This document shows positions 21,606 through 35,426 of a stretch of 64,000 nt of DNA, in pieces. Positions within the stretch are counted from its first letter, which is position 1, and each line of letters starts with the position of its first letter. Below the pieces are notes generated by a model. The model searched no databases and had not been told where the DNA came from. It saw only the letters and a list, made by a program, of their open reading frames with translations. The stretch is from Actinostola sp. cb2023 (taxonomy: Eukaryota; Cnidaria; Anthozoa; Actiniaria; Actinostolidae): positions 1 through 64,000 of the forward strand of contig JAUJYZ010000125.1 of the NCBI GenBank assembly GCA_033675265.1, given 5' to 3'. The translations under genes were made by a program, and so were the position numbers.

Positions 21606-24600
21606 ATCGTCCACTTTTGGTGTTGAGTTTTGAGACCAAGTTTTCTTCAGTGTACAAACTGCTGTTGAACCATTAGTGTCTTTGTCAGACTGATTCACTG
21701 AACAAGATGGTCAGCCTTTTATAAGCCACTAATTCCTTATTTAGAAACGGAAATGTACTAAGACTTTGTAGCTCGAATGTGTTCACAAAGTGGATTTTCA
21801 TTGGCCCTTTGCAGTTTATTCAACATTCCTTAGAACCGGAACGTCGGTTAGCGCACCGTAAAGTCAACACTATTCCATGGCAACACTATTCATATTTCTT
21901 TTCTTTCTTCTATCTTTCTTTATTTACTATTCATATTAAACGTAAACGTTTTTCTGAACGCTTGTAATAAAAAAGTATAGAGATAAGATTTGAACGTCCG
22001 CCGAATTCTTCACAAATTTACAAAAGTACCGAGCAACTTTGGAAGGTTTGAAAGTGTTTGTGAAAGTTTGTGAAAGTATGTGATCATGACATCATGGCCA
22101 CCTTTCCGTCTGCGGGCTTTCCACTCTGCTTGCATTACGAACAGTATTCTTAGTCAATGGGAGCTAAAACAACAACAATATTCATCCTGATTGTTCGTTA
22201 ACAATAAGTTAACTTTTGAAATTGTTCCAAATCGAGATCAAGAGTGGGATTTTCTTTCAGTATTATCAGAAGTACTTCTGGTATTATTCAATACTTTATT
22301 GATAAATGTGCGTGCAACTTGCTTCTTTGTTAATCTCTGCTCAGTAACCCACTTGTTCTTACTAATTTGTGATATTACGTAAGGGGATTCCCTGATTGTC
22401 GTTGCACAGTTTTGGATTTTGACAAGAGACTTTGACCAATGCACACACCGCCAAAGCAGAGAAATGTACACATGAACATACGTTTTGTTCCTTGGTCTAC
22501 AAAACTTTTAGAAAGACAAGTGTTAACAAACTTAGGTATAAAATGCATCCTAAATGATACAGTTTTAATTTGTTTGTCCGTATATTTCTATGGAAGTTTG
22601 TCCTGCAATCATGCTACCATGCTGCGCTATCAAGTGGCCAATGACGTCACAGTACTAGTAAACGTCACTGGTGATTCTTTTAGATCTGTTCAGTTCCAAA
22701 CAAAAGCTGTAGATATTTTCCTAGAGAGTGTTCTGTAATACGTATAAGTAAATCTCCAATGTTGTCTTTTCAAAATGGTTTGTTTTTATAATAAAAACAA
22801 TAATTTTTCGTCGATGTTTTGTATTTGAGTGTCAGATTAATTCAAAACCATACAACCATTATCCGCTACTTTGACGTCACTAAAATCATCGCAACACAAC
22901 TCAATATCAGAGATGTAAGTACAGACAAGAAATACATGGAGAGTCTCAAAACATCCAAAGGTAGCTTTTATCAAACTGATTTAAAAGGGTTTAAAATGTA
23001 TAGCTAAAAGGAGTAGGCAAAATAAAGACTTGCTTCTGATATCGATAACATTTGGTGTTTGTTTTTCGACCAAGTGATGACGTCATTAAATGTTGATGGC
23101 TCGCGTTACATTTAAAAATATTGGTTTTGGATCAAAATAGAACCCTTCGGAACTAACTTAGTCATTTTTTGAAGAAATTAGACAGGTTTTGAAATATGTA
23201 TTTCGGTGTGTATAGATCTTGAACAGTTAATTTTCGTCAATATTAATTGATAACAAACTACATCTACATCTACATTTATGGAGTCGGTAACGGTCGTTAG
23301 ACATCATACACCAACTATAAAATAATTAATATCAATAGTTTCGACAGTACCGCTGATGATGCAATTTTCTGGAATTAGAAATAAACATTTTCTGGAAGCC
23401 GTAGAAATGAAAAATTCTCGTACACAACTATTGTAAATAACGTACATCTTTGAGGGTTGAAAAAGTCTATATTAAAACACGAAACTACTTCCAGAAAGAT
23501 AAAGATTATTATTATTATTATTAAACAAAAGTGCGTAAAAGATTCAAAGAGGTTTAGAAAACATGAAACGAGAAATTAAAAAATTCCAGCAATTGTAATG
23601 CGAATTAAACTTGTTATGGAACCAAAAACAAACTTTTCATTATGTACAAAGAGGTTGTTTTGCGCATGCTTTGATCTCTCAGAAAGTTTTATATTTACAG
23701 TAGAAGTTTTCCATTGGAGGCTACTGGGAGTCGACGGTAGTTTTAGCTAGTAATATCTGAACCTATTGCTATTTTGTACGAAGTTTGAAAGAAGTTATTT
23801 TGCATCGCTCAGAAAAGTTTGATATTTTCATTCTGTTCTAAAAAATTGACATTGAATTAATTAATTAAAATTCATGAGTTTGTGACGTAAATGCCTTGCT
23901 ATTTTTGGCCTTAAATGCTATTAATAGTATCATCGATCCGCGGGTCATGGTAATTGGGTTGCGTCTTTCGTGATTTATCTCGCCTTCACACAAAGAGAAT
24001 ATATATATAGCTAGTTTTCGCAATCTGAACTTTTTGCTATTTTGTGTTTAGTTTGAAAGAAGTAGTTTTGCTTCGCTCAGCAAGTTTGTTCTAAAAAATT
24101 GACTTTGAACTAGTTAATTAAAATTCATGAGTTTATGACGTAAATGCCTTGCTATTTTTGGCATTAGATGCTATTAATAGTATCATCATCTCGATTACTT
24201 CCGGGTTATGGTAATTGAGTTGTGCCTGTCGTTATTACTCTCGTGAAAACAATATTAATAATTTCAAATGTTTCCTTGAATATGAAAAATATATTTAATG
24301 TCAGTTATCAATTTCGCGTACATTCACTGTTTTTATTGTGTCGGGTCTTGAGCTAGTCTTGAGCTTTGCGTGACGCATTGTTGCGAAAACGTAATGTCGT
24401 GACATACACTTTTCATCGCGTGACATTCGAATCGTCCAAAAATAAAGCCAATTGTCGATTTAAATTGTGAAAAAAACAGGTACCCTGTGTAATAAGGAAT
24501 CAATCAGTCAGTGCAAGGAGAAAACGCAACCGTTTTTTTATGCCAAGCACCGACTTTCCATTCGTCGGATGAAATAGATAACTTTTCCAAATACATAACG

Positions 24601-25222
24601 TATTTTTGTCACGTATCTGTATTTCATAAAGAGTAATTTTTCTTTCATGGACACTGAGTCAGTTCGGCTATCTTCGGCTATCGTACTTCGGCTAAATAAT
24701 TTCACATCTGCTTTAATTTGTTGAAATGATGTGACTTTGAAAAATGGCGCGAAAAGGGGAAAACCCTTTGTCTCGATATTATGTCTTTTTCCTTTTATAG
24801 TAGTTATGCACGCTGAACAACAACAATAAACGTTTCAACTAATGTGGGTTTAAAAGCTGGTTTGCGGACCAAAAATACTGATTTGTTATTGCTCAGAATT
24901 GTGTATTATATATACCGTTGTATCCAACTTCTAAATGTACTTTTTGTGAGTGTTTTAAACACTAAATTAAAATTTAGCAACGATAAATATCTCACACTTC
25001 GTCAGGTTTGTACTCGGAAATTACAAGGCCAATATCCGAGTACAAATCACGTACAACGTACTCAATAAAAGTAAATTTCCGATTCAAATCATGGGTTATA
25101 AAAGAACTGCAGATCATTCACCAAATCAGTCGAGAAATTCTTCCAAGCTGGTTGAACTTCAAATATTTACAAGAAAGTCAAAGAAGAGAAAAAAACACTG
25201 CAGCTGCAAGTCTTGGAAAAAG
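21606..25222. promoter_or_regulatory. Shared divergent spacer, unit 3
   Basis: This 3.6 kb spacer lies between orphan B3 and A3. It is almost the same as the unit 1 spacer, with the same TGACGTCA sites (about 22642, 22872, 23079), the same duplicated TTCATGAGTTT block and the same ATTATTATT stretch. TATA boxes are at 21715-21724 (minus) and 25096-25104 (plus). No gene is seen. Confidence 0.6.
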
Positions 25223-25878
25223 ATGAATACGACGTCTAACACGGTAAATATCTGCTTTTTGCACATGCATCTCTTTAGCAGTCGGTCAAAACTTTTATGT
25301 CAGTCAGCCGCTCTGCAAAGTTGTACTACTTTGGCTTTTAACCTTGTTTACCCTTGCGTCACGTATTCGTTTACTTCTCCTCCTACTCTACTCTAGATAT
25401 GTTTGTAATATGTTTTATATCTCTTTTTTCTCTAGATATTACTTGGTCTGCTAGTTTTATGCCTTGCAAGCCTGTTAGCTGAAGGCGGCAGATGTTCAAC
25501 AAACAAACTTCTTTCTCCCAATAAGAAGTTCAAACATATCCGTCGACATTACTACTTTGTTGAGAAAGTCGAGGTCGCCCACCTTGCTCGAATCTTGAAG
25601 ATCCCTCGCCGCACCAGACGTGACGTCAAACCTGTTGTCGACAATGTCAACAATAAAGTGGGCACCAGTCTGTGTCCGTGGCGATGGTGACAGACGACGA
25701 CCACTCCAGGTCTCCCAGATACTTCCAGAAGGCTGGATGCAGTGAGTGTAGGCATTACTGTCGTGCTGTGTACTTTAACCATAGAGCGTTGGTCAAAAGA
25801 TGTGATGAAACCACTGGCATTCGAGTCTGGAAATGGATCGATGTATTGTTACCCATTGCGTTTTTGTACGACCCTTAG
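25223..25878 (+). pseudogene. IL-17-like, type A copy 3 (frameshifted)
   Basis: Exon 1 is 25223-25243 and exon 2 is 25436-25878. It carries the same one-base deletion after CPWRW as A1 and B2 (about 25687), giving TGGTGA. An AU-rich run of ATTTA pentamers follows the stop at about 25885-25908, as in A1. The surrounding sequence shows this is the duplicate of A1 by the 16.65 kb block duplication. Confidence 0.82.
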
Positions 25879-25908
25879 AGTGGATATTTATTTATTTATT
25901 TATTTATT

Positions 25909-26741
25909 GCTAAAAAATGTTATGCTGCTAATCATTATCACCCATATTTATAATGCTTATTTATTAATTATAAGATAGGAAAGAAGGCAGTAACTTTCTT
26001 GAAAACTATACGATGAAATCCATAAACGACTGGAAATCGAGTCGATGTATCGTTGTTTTTGTACGATTGCTTATCCCGGAAGTCAACAACTATTTGTTCC
26101 ATTTCGCAATCTATATAAAACAAACGTGCGTTTCAGGTCCTACAGGTCTATTTGTACTGTATTTTAAATCTCAATTTTGTAATTTTAGTTTCAAAGTATT
26201 TCGCGCGGAATTATTGAAACAGTAATTTTGAATTTTTTGTTTCAAAGCTGTATTTCGCGTGGAACAGTAATTTCCGGTTTCATTAACCATCGTTATGTCA
26301 TCTGTCAGATACTAGTTGCTCGCTCATGCAATTCTTCAGAGCTGTGTTTTTATTTATATTTAACTATTTAAAAATATTTATAAGCGAAAAACAATTCACA
26401 TGTATATTTATAGCTATTTATTTGAAGCAGACGACAATGTCCAGTCCTTCTCAACTATTTTACTTTTAAAAAATGAAAAAAATTAATAAATGACAAAAGT
26501 GAAACTGAAAGAAAAACCGATTGTTGATAGTCTATGGAGGCTTTCCTGTAATTTACACTAAATATTGAAATAGTTTGTTTAGATATTTAGATATTCTAAA
26601 GCTATTTACAAGTGAAATAGAACTCACTTTGTGCATAACTGATTTGTAATAATATTTTGAACTGAAATTTGTTATTAAATCTGAATCAAGGAATTGATTT
26701 TATTTTGTTGCCCTTATTTACACTTATCACTGAATAATAGT
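25909..26741 (+). other. Unit 3 downstream flank
   Basis: A close duplicate of the unit 1 A-gene flank, with the same decayed exon-like segment at about 26012-26080. No intact gene is seen. Confidence 0.5.
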
Positions 26742-26967
<226 letters not shown>

Positions 26968-27566
26968 TCATATTTATGAATTTTGGGTTATGTATGGCCC
27001 TGATATATATATACTTGCAACAACTGGGGCATCAGCTAAACACATGCTGAAATCATGCATATTGTCAGCAATATGTTGCACGTACATAGATAGATACATA
27101 GATTCCTTTATTTAAGGAGGGTAAAATCCTTTAACTAAATAATACAATTATCGGACTGTTATCAATAGGAGCACTAAAAAAATTGAATACTTAGGTTGAA
27201 TACATACACTGAATAGGTTTATTTCAGACATTGACACTCAAATGGCTTCCTTTCTGAACCAATCAAAAAGCTTGCAGATGCATTTCATCCGATCAAACTT
27301 TTTCAATACGGCACGGTACCGTTATTTTCAGCCCACTAATACTAAAACGCCTCTATATAGATTGTCAGCAAGTTACAGAAACTAGCACCCGGTATTGCCA
27401 GTATTGTAGCACGTGTCCTCTTAGCTTCTTGCGCACTGAACTTACAGATTAGGAGGGCCATAAGTTTTTCAGCTTTTAAAAGCTGTAATATGTATTCCCT
27501 CGTGAAATAAAGTGCATCATGATTATGATTATTATTATTATTATTACAGCTCTACTGTGTTCTTTG

Positions 27567-28327
27567 GTTTCCGCGCGTAAAGATGAACTTGGAATAATAC
27601 CAGGATCAATGGGTGCGAAATCGTACATTGTACGGGGTAAAGGAAATCCAGACTCCTTCCACAGGTAAAAGAAATAACATTCCGCTTTCAGGGGGGTCCT
27701 CTGTTGCCCGTTATTCCCCCACCGTACTACTGGAACGAATGTGTATGGCATCGGTATGGACCACATCAGGGCCCCGTCAGGATGAAGTGACAACATTGAG
27801 ACTGATCGAAGAGATAAAGATTAGATCGAGAGGTTGTGAGAACGTGAAGAGTCGAATCATACAGAAACCTTCTCCCTTTGGAAGACGGGTTCTAACCAAC
27901 TGGGCCACCCTGACCACTAGACGACAGAACATCAGCTGTTAGCGTGACATTGTGCCGATATTGATCGAGAGTATTAAAAATGCCGGGACACAGGTCTCTC
28001 CCTAGTCTTCTCCAACCTCCAACTGCAACACTTATATAGTTTATCGGTAATTACAGTTCACAAGATGTTCTGATCCGCAACGAAGTTTTCTATTCACACA
28101 GTTGCAGCCACGGCGCAGGAAGAGTCATGTCAAGAGCTAAAGCCAAAAAGACGTTTTCCATCGAGGATCACATACAGGCTACCGAGGGCGTAGAGTGCCG
28201 CAAAGACCGCGCGGTCATTGATGAAACTCCAATGGCTTACAAAAACATAGATCACGTGATGGCTGCACAGAGTGAACTTGTTGATGTGGTGCACACACTA
28301 AAGCAAGTGCTGTTCGTTAAAGGATGA
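27567..28327 (+). pseudogene. rtcB 3' fragment (exons 4-5), unit 4
   Basis: The same two rtcB exons as in unit 2 (GIIPGSMGAKSYIV, then SHGAGRVMSR to the stop at 28327), again with TTCTTTG in place of the TTCTTAG acceptor. Reading frames are open. Small changes include CVKG to FVKG at the end. It is a passenger fragment of the array. Confidence 0.87.
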
Positions 28328-28875
28328 AGGTAAGCACACGTATAGCCAGCACTCGAGAGCAACTTTGCATGAAGATCGGAAGATCAAACGTGACTATTTC
28401 AGTATATTTAATGTACTTGTTCCTCTCCTTCCCTGTCATGTCTGTATAAGTATTTGTCCTTTCCCTTCCATTACCTTAGCTTCCCTTCCCCTTCCCTTCC
28501 AACCACAAATCCTTTCCTACCTTTCCACCCGGTGTAGCTGACATACTATCATTACTCTGTGATAGACAACCAGTTTTGAATTAAAACTTTACTTTAATTT
28601 CATTAAAAAAATTATCCGAGAAAAATCAATCTTTCATGTTAACATGTTTAGTACGTTAATATTTATAGTTTTATTGGTATCGTTTTCTCTTTCTTTATAA
28701 AATCAATACTTTGACTGAATAATCTATCACTGATTTCTTTCACTTTATCCTAGAATTTATAATATCGAATAATAATAACAATAATTTAAGTGACCAAGAG
28801 ATAAATAAGCATCATAAATATGTGTGATAAATTAGCCTGAGCATAATATTTTTTAGCAATAAATAAATATCCACT

Positions 28876-29744
28876 CTAAGGGTCGTACAAAAACGCAATG
28901 GGTAACAATACATCGATCCATTTCCAGACTCGAATGCCAGTGGTTTCATCACATCTTCTGACCAACGCTCTATGGTTAAAGTACACAGCACGACAGTAAT
29001 GCCTACACTCACTGCATCCAGCCTTCTGGAAGTACCTGGGAGACCTGGAGGGGTCGTCGTCTGTCATCCATCGCCACGGACACAGACTGGTGCCCATTTT
29101 ATTGTTGACATTGTCGACAACAGGTTTGACGTCACGTCTGGTGCGGCGAGGGATCTTCAAGATTCGAGCAAGGTGGGCGACCTCGACTTTCTCAACAAAG
29201 TAGTAATGTCGACGGATATGTTTGAACTTCTTATTGGGAGAAAGACGTTTATCTGGCGAACATTTTCCGCCTTCAGCCAACAGGCTTGCGAGGCATAAAA
29301 CAAGGAGACCAAGTAATATCTAGAGAGAAAAATGGGATATACATATTGGTTATCGAAACTTGACTGTATAGCCTAATATACCGACTGAACCACAAGCGCA
29401 TAGAGAAGGGACATCATTACAATTTGAAAACGAATCTGAAACAAGCGAAACACAATCAAATGTTTTTTACTTCTTGTGTTGGCGCTTATGCTTGCGTCGG
29501 TCTGATTGTATGTGACACTAGTTCCTACGTACGCTTGCGCATATGCTTGCGTCCCTAGTGAAACCCACAGAGTTAACGAACGTGTCACGCGGTATGGAAC
29601 ACTTTACTGGCTTTCGCATGAGAAGAAGCAAGAAAAGGGAAAACCCTATGTAAAAACAATGCAAAACAAATTAAACTAAGAAAACGTATAGACAATAAAG
29701 AATAAAAACATGATAAAATCGTGTACCTTATTTCTTGCATCCAT
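28876..29744 (-). CDS. IL-17-like secreted cytokine, type B copy 4 (intact)
   Basis: Exon 1 is 29744-29727 (MDARNK) and exon 2 is 29319-28876; together they give 153 residues. Residues 7-21 form the signal peptide core (ILLGLLVLCLASLLA). RRTRR at 64-68 is a furin-type site that would release a mature chain of about 85 residues. The mature part has C86-P-W, then DDDPSRSPRYF, C108, C111, C115 and C129, and ends LLPIAFLYDP. Five cysteines in the mature part leave one free for dimer formation or other use. The IL-17 assignment rests on the PW...DP.R.P pattern and the secreted layout; no search was possible. The TATA box is at 29823-29832. Confidence 0.72.
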
Positions 29745-32700
29745 ATCGTCCACTTTTGGTGTTGAGTTTTGAGACCAAGTTTTCTTCAGTGTACAAACTG
29801 CTTCACTGAGCAAGATGGCCAGCCTTTTATAAGCCACTAATTCCTTATTTAGAAACGGAAATGTACTAAGACTTTGTAGCTCGAATGTGTTCACAAAGTG
29901 GAGTTTCATTGGCCCTTTGCAGTTTATTCAACATTCCTCGGAACCGGAACGTCGGTTAGCGCACCGTAAAGTCAACACTATTCCATGTCAACACTATTCA
30001 TATTTCTTTTCTTTCTTTTATATTTCTTTATTTACTATTCATATTAAACGTAAACGTTTTTCTGAACGCTTGTAATAAAAAAGTATAGAGATAAGATTTG
30101 AACGTCCGCCGAATTCTTCACAAATTTGCAAAAGTACTGAGCAACTTTGGAAGGTTTGAAAGTGTTTGTGAAAGTTTGTGAAAGTATGTGATCATGACAT
30201 CATGGCCACCTTTCCGTCTGCGGGCTTTCCCCTTCTGCTTGCATTACGAACAGTATTCTTAGTCAATGGAAGCTAAAACAACAACAATATTCATCCTGAT
30301 TGTTCGTTAACAATAAGTTAACTTTTGAAATTGTTCCAAATCGAGATCAAGAGTGGCATTTTCTTTCAGTATTATTTACAATGTAATACTTTATTGATAA
30401 ATGTGCGTGCAACTGGTTTCTTTGATAATCTCTGCTCAGTAACCCACTTGTGCTTACTAATTTGTGATATTACGTAAGGGGATTCCCTGATTGTCGTTGC
30501 ACAGTTTTGGATTTTTACAAGAGACTTTGACCAATGCACACACCGCCAAAGCAGAGAAATGTACACATGAAACATACGTTTTGTTCCTTGGTCTACAAAA
30601 CTTTTAGAAAGACAAGTGTTAACACACTTAGGTATAAAATGCATTCTAAATGATACAGTTTTAATTTGTTTGTCCGTATATTTCTATGGATGTTTGTCCT
30701 GCAATCATGCTACCATGCTACGTTATCAAGTGGCCAATGACGTCACAGTACTAGTAAACGTCACTGGTGATTCTTCTTGATCTGTTCAGTTCCAAACAAA
30801 AGCTGTCGATATTTTCCTAGAGAGTGCTCTGTAATACGTATCAGTAAATCTCCAATGTTGGATTCAAAATGGTTTGTTTTTATAATAATAACAATACTTT
30901 TTCGTCGATGTTTTGTATTGGAGTGTCAGATTAATTCAAAACCACACAACCATTATCCGCTACTTTGACGTCACTAAAATCATCGCTACACAACTCAATA
31001 TCAGAGATGTGAGTATAGACAAGAAATACATGGAGAGTCCCAAAACATCCAAAGGTAGCTTTTATCAAACTGATTTAAAAGGGTTTTAAAATGTATAGCT
31101 AAAAGGAGTAGGCAAAATAAAGACTTCCTTCTGATATCGTTTACATTTGGTGTTTGTTTTTCGACCAAGTGCGTCATTAAATGTTGATGAATCACGTTAC
31201 ATTTAAAAATATTGGTTTTGGATCAAAATATAGAACCCTTCGGAACTAATTTAGTCATTTTTTGAAGAAATTAGCCAGGTTTTGAAAGATGTATTTCGGT
31301 GTGTATAGATCTTGAACAGTTAATTTTCGTCAATATTAATTAATATCAATCTACATCTACAGTCGGTAACGGTCGTTAGACATCAAACACCAACTATAAA
31401 ATAATTAATATCAATAGTTTCGACAGTACCGCTGATGATGCAATTTTCTGGAATTAGAAGTTAAACATTTTCTGGAAGCCGTAGAAATGAAAAATTCTCG
31501 TATACAACTATTGTAAATAACGTACATCTTTGAGGGTTGAAAAAGTCTATATTAAAAGAAGAAACTAGTTCCCGAAAGATAAACAACAACAAAAACTGGC
31601 AAACTTTTCATTATGTACAAAAAGGTTGTTTTGCGCATGCTTTGATATCTCAGAAAGTTTTATATTTACAGTAGAAGTTTTCCCTTGGAGCCTACAAAGA
31701 GTCTACGGGGTACGTCGCTGGTGCAATATAGTTTTAGTAATCTTAACCTTTTGCAAAATTTTGTACGAAGTTTGAAAGAAGTTATTTTGCTTCGCTCAGA
31801 AAAGTTTGATAAAGTTTTACACTTGTTCTAAAAAAATTGACTTTGAATTAGTTAATTAAAATTCGTGAGTTTGTGACGTAAATGCCTTGCTATTTTTGGC
31901 CTTAAATGCTATTAATAGTATCATCCATCCGGGTTATGGTAATTGAGTTACGTCTTTCGTGATTTATCTCGCCTTCACAGAAAGAGAATATATATATAAC
32001 TAGTTTTCGCAATCTCATTGAACTTTTTGCTATTTTGTATGTAGTTTGAAAGAAGTTGTTTTGCTTCGCTCAGCAAATTTGTTCTAAAAAATTGACATTG
32101 AATTAATTAATTAAAATTCATGAGTTTGTGACGTAACTGCATTGCTATTTTTGGCCTTAAATGCTATTAATAGTATCATCTATCCGCGGGTTATGGTAAT
32201 TGGGTTGCGTCTTTCGTGATTTATCTCGCCTTCACACAAAGAGAATATATATATAGCTAGTTTTCGCAATCTGAACTTTTTGCTAGTAAATGCCTTGCTA
32301 TTTTTGGACTTAAATGCTATTAATAGTATCATCATCTCGATTACTTCCGGGTTATGGTAATTGAGTTGTGCCTGTCGTTATTTCTCTCGTGAAGACAATA
32401 TTAATAATTTCAAATGTTTCCTTGAATATGAAAAATATATTTAATGTCAGTTATCAGTTTCCCGTACATTCACTCTTTTCATTGTGCCGAGTCTTGAGCT
32501 AGTCTTGAGCTTTACTTGACGCATTGTTGCGAAAACGTAATGTCGTGACATATACTTTTCATCGCGTGACATTCGAATCGTCCAAAAATAAAGCCAATTG
32601 TCGATTTAAATTTTGAAAAAACAGGTACCCTGTGTAGTAAGGAATCAATCAGTCAGTGCAAGGAGAAAACGCAATCGTTTTCTTACGCCAAGCACCGACT

Positions 32701-33396
32701 TTCGATTCGTCGAATGAATGAGCGATTGGGGAAACCCCTCAGATAACGTTTCCAAATTAATGCAAAACGTATTTTTGTCACGTATTTGTAATTCATAAAG
32801 AGTAATTTTTCTTTCATGGACACAAGTCAGTTCGGCTAGTATCTTGGGCTATCGTACTTCGGCTAAATAATTTCACATCTGCATGCTTTTGTTGAAATGA
32901 TTTGACTTTGAAAAATGGCGCGAAAAGGGGAAAACCCTTTGTCTCGATATTATGTCTTTTTCCTTTTATAGTTATGCACGCTGAACAACAACAATAAACG
33001 TTTCAACTAATGTGAGTTTAAAAGCTGGTTTGCGGACCAAAAATATTGGTTATTGCTCAGAATTGTGTATTATATACCGTTGTTTCCAACTCGGCTAAAT
33101 GTACTTTTTGTGAGTGTTTTAAACACTAAATTAAAATTTAGCAACAATAAATATCTTGCACTAGCTTCGTCGGATTGATATGAAGTGCGTGAAATTACAA
33201 GGCCAATATCCGAGTACAAATCACGTATAACGTACTCAATAAAAGTAAATTTCCGATTCAAATCATGGGTTATAAAAGAACTGCAGATCATTCACCAAAT
33301 CAGTCGAGAAATTCTTCCAAGCTGGTTGAACTTCAAATATTTACAAGAAAGTCAAAGAAGAGAAAAAAACACTGCAGCTGCAAGTCTTGGAAAAAG
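29745..33396. promoter_or_regulatory. Shared divergent spacer, unit 4
   Basis: This 3.65 kb spacer lies between the intact B4 and A4 genes. TATA boxes are at 29823-29832 (minus) and 33270-33278 (plus). TGACGTCA sites lie at about 30738 and 30966. GGGGAAACCCC (32728-32738) lies about 530 bases upstream of the A4 TATA box. The TTCATGAGTTT block is present twice in variant form. No gene is seen. Confidence 0.6.
32728..32738. promoter_or_regulatory. NF-kB-like site upstream of A4
   Basis: GGGGAAACCCC contains GGGAAACCCC, which fits the GGGRNWYYCC pattern of Rel/NF-kB sites on both strands. It is shared with unit 2 (19221-19231). Function is inference. Confidence 0.4.
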
Positions 33397-34048
33397 ATGA
33401 ATACGACGTCTAACACGGTAAATATCTGCTTTTTGCACGTCTTTTAGCAGTCGGTCAAAACTTTTATGTCAGTCAGCCGCTCTGCAAAGTTGTACTACTT
33501 TGGCTTTTAACCTTGTTTACCCTTGCGTCACGTATTCGTTTACTTCTCCTCCTACTCTACTCTAGATATGTTTGTAATATGTTTTATATATTTTTTTTCT
33601 CTAGATATTATTTGGTCTGCTAGTTTTATGCCTCGCAAGCCTGTTAGCTGAAGGCGGCAGATGTTCAACAAACAAACTTCTTTCTCCCAATAAGAAGTTC
33701 AAACATATCCGTCGACATTACTACTTTGTTGAGAAAGTCGAGGTCGCCCACCTTGCTCGAATCTTGAAGATCCCTCGCCGCACCAGACGTGACGTCAAAC
33801 CTGTTGTCGACAATGTCAACAATAAAGTGGGCACCAGTCTGTGTCCGTGGCGATGGATGACAGACGACGACCTCTCCAGGTCTCCCAGGTACTTCCAGAA
33901 GGCTGGATGCAGTGAGTGTAGGCATTACTGTCGTGCTGTGTACTTTAACCATAGAGCGTTGGTCAAAAGATGTGATGAAACCACTGGCATTCGAGTCTGG
34001 AAATGGATCGATGTATTGTTACCCATTGCGTTTTTGTACGACCCTTAG
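33397..34048 (+). CDS. IL-17-like secreted cytokine, type A copy 4 (intact)
   Basis: Exon 1 is 33397-33417 (MNTTSNT, then GTAAAT) and exon 2 is 33605-34048, encoding 154 residues. It has the same signal peptide core, RRTRR site and CPWRW...CSEC...WKWIDV domain as B4. The differences are CSTNKLLSP in place of CSPDKRLSP near the start of the pro-region and DDDLSRSP in the domain. It is the only A copy whose frame is open from start to stop. The 3' UTR starts B-like (CAGGCTAAT) and then becomes A-like, which suggests conversion between copies. The TATA box lies 119 bases before the ATG. Confidence 0.72.
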
Positions 34049-34891
34049 AGTGGATATTTATTTATTGCTAAAAAATATTATGATCAGGCTAATTTATCAC
34101 ACATATTTATGATGCTTATTTATTAATTATTGGATAGGAAAGAAGGCAGTAACGTTCTAGAAAACTAATACGATGAAATCCATAAACGATGTGATGAAAC
34201 GACTGGAAATCGAGTCGATGTATCCGTGTTATTGTATGATTCCTTATTAAACCCGGAAGTCAACAACTATTTTTTCCATTTCGCAATCTATATAAAACAA
34301 ACGTACATTTCAGGTCCTACAGGTCTATTTGTACTGTATGTTTTAAATCTCAATTTTGTATCAATTTTGTAATTTTAGTTTCAAAGTATTTAGCGCGGAA
34401 TTATTGAAACAGTAATTTCCAGTTTCATTAATCATCGTTATGTCATCTGTCAGATACTAGTTGCTCGCTCATGCAATTCTTCAGAGCTGTATATACGACT
34501 TTTTTTATTTATATTTAACTATTTATACATATTTATAAGCGAAAAACGATTCACATATATTTATAGCTATTTATTTGAAGCAGACGACAATGTCCAGTCC
34601 TTCTCAACTATTTTACTTTTAAAAAATGAAAAAATATAATAAATGAAAAAAGTGAAACTGAAAGAAAAACCGATTGTTGATAGTCTATGGAGGATTTCCT
34701 GTAATTTACACTAAATATTGAAATAGTTTGTTTAGATATTTAGATATTCTAAAGCTATTTACAAGTGAAATAGAACTCACTTTGTGCATAACTGATTTGT
34801 AATAATATTTTGAACTGAAATTTGTTATTAAATCTGAATCAAGGAATTGATTTTATTTTGTTGCTCTTATTTACACTTATCACTGAATAAT
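34049..34891 (+). other. Unit 4 downstream flank with exon-2-like remnant
   Basis: A/T-rich flank related to that of unit 1. At about 34172-34240 GATGTGATGAAACGACTGG and GTCGATGTATCC resemble the end of exon 2 more clearly than in units 1 and 3. No intact gene is seen. Confidence 0.45.
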
Positions 34892-35111
<220 letters not shown>

Positions 35112-35426
35112 CGTGACAGAATCTTTGCGAAGGCATTCCAAAATAGATTATCTAGAAGTTTGAGCTTCGTATGTCACTAGAAAATCACTTAGAATTTCGG
35201 AAATAAAATAAACTGGAAACGGAAAAAGTGCAAGGGAAATGATTTCCTAGTCAGCGGATTTCTTTACAATACAAAGCGCAGTACGCGTATACGATGTGCG
35301 CATAGTTGTACAACACACACCACTGACCTATTTGACAGCCGACCAATGAGTTTTCGCCAGATCTCATCTTGAAACAAAGAAGAAAGTTTGTATGGTTTAA
35401 AAAAACCTCTGCTAGAAATAGCCAAA

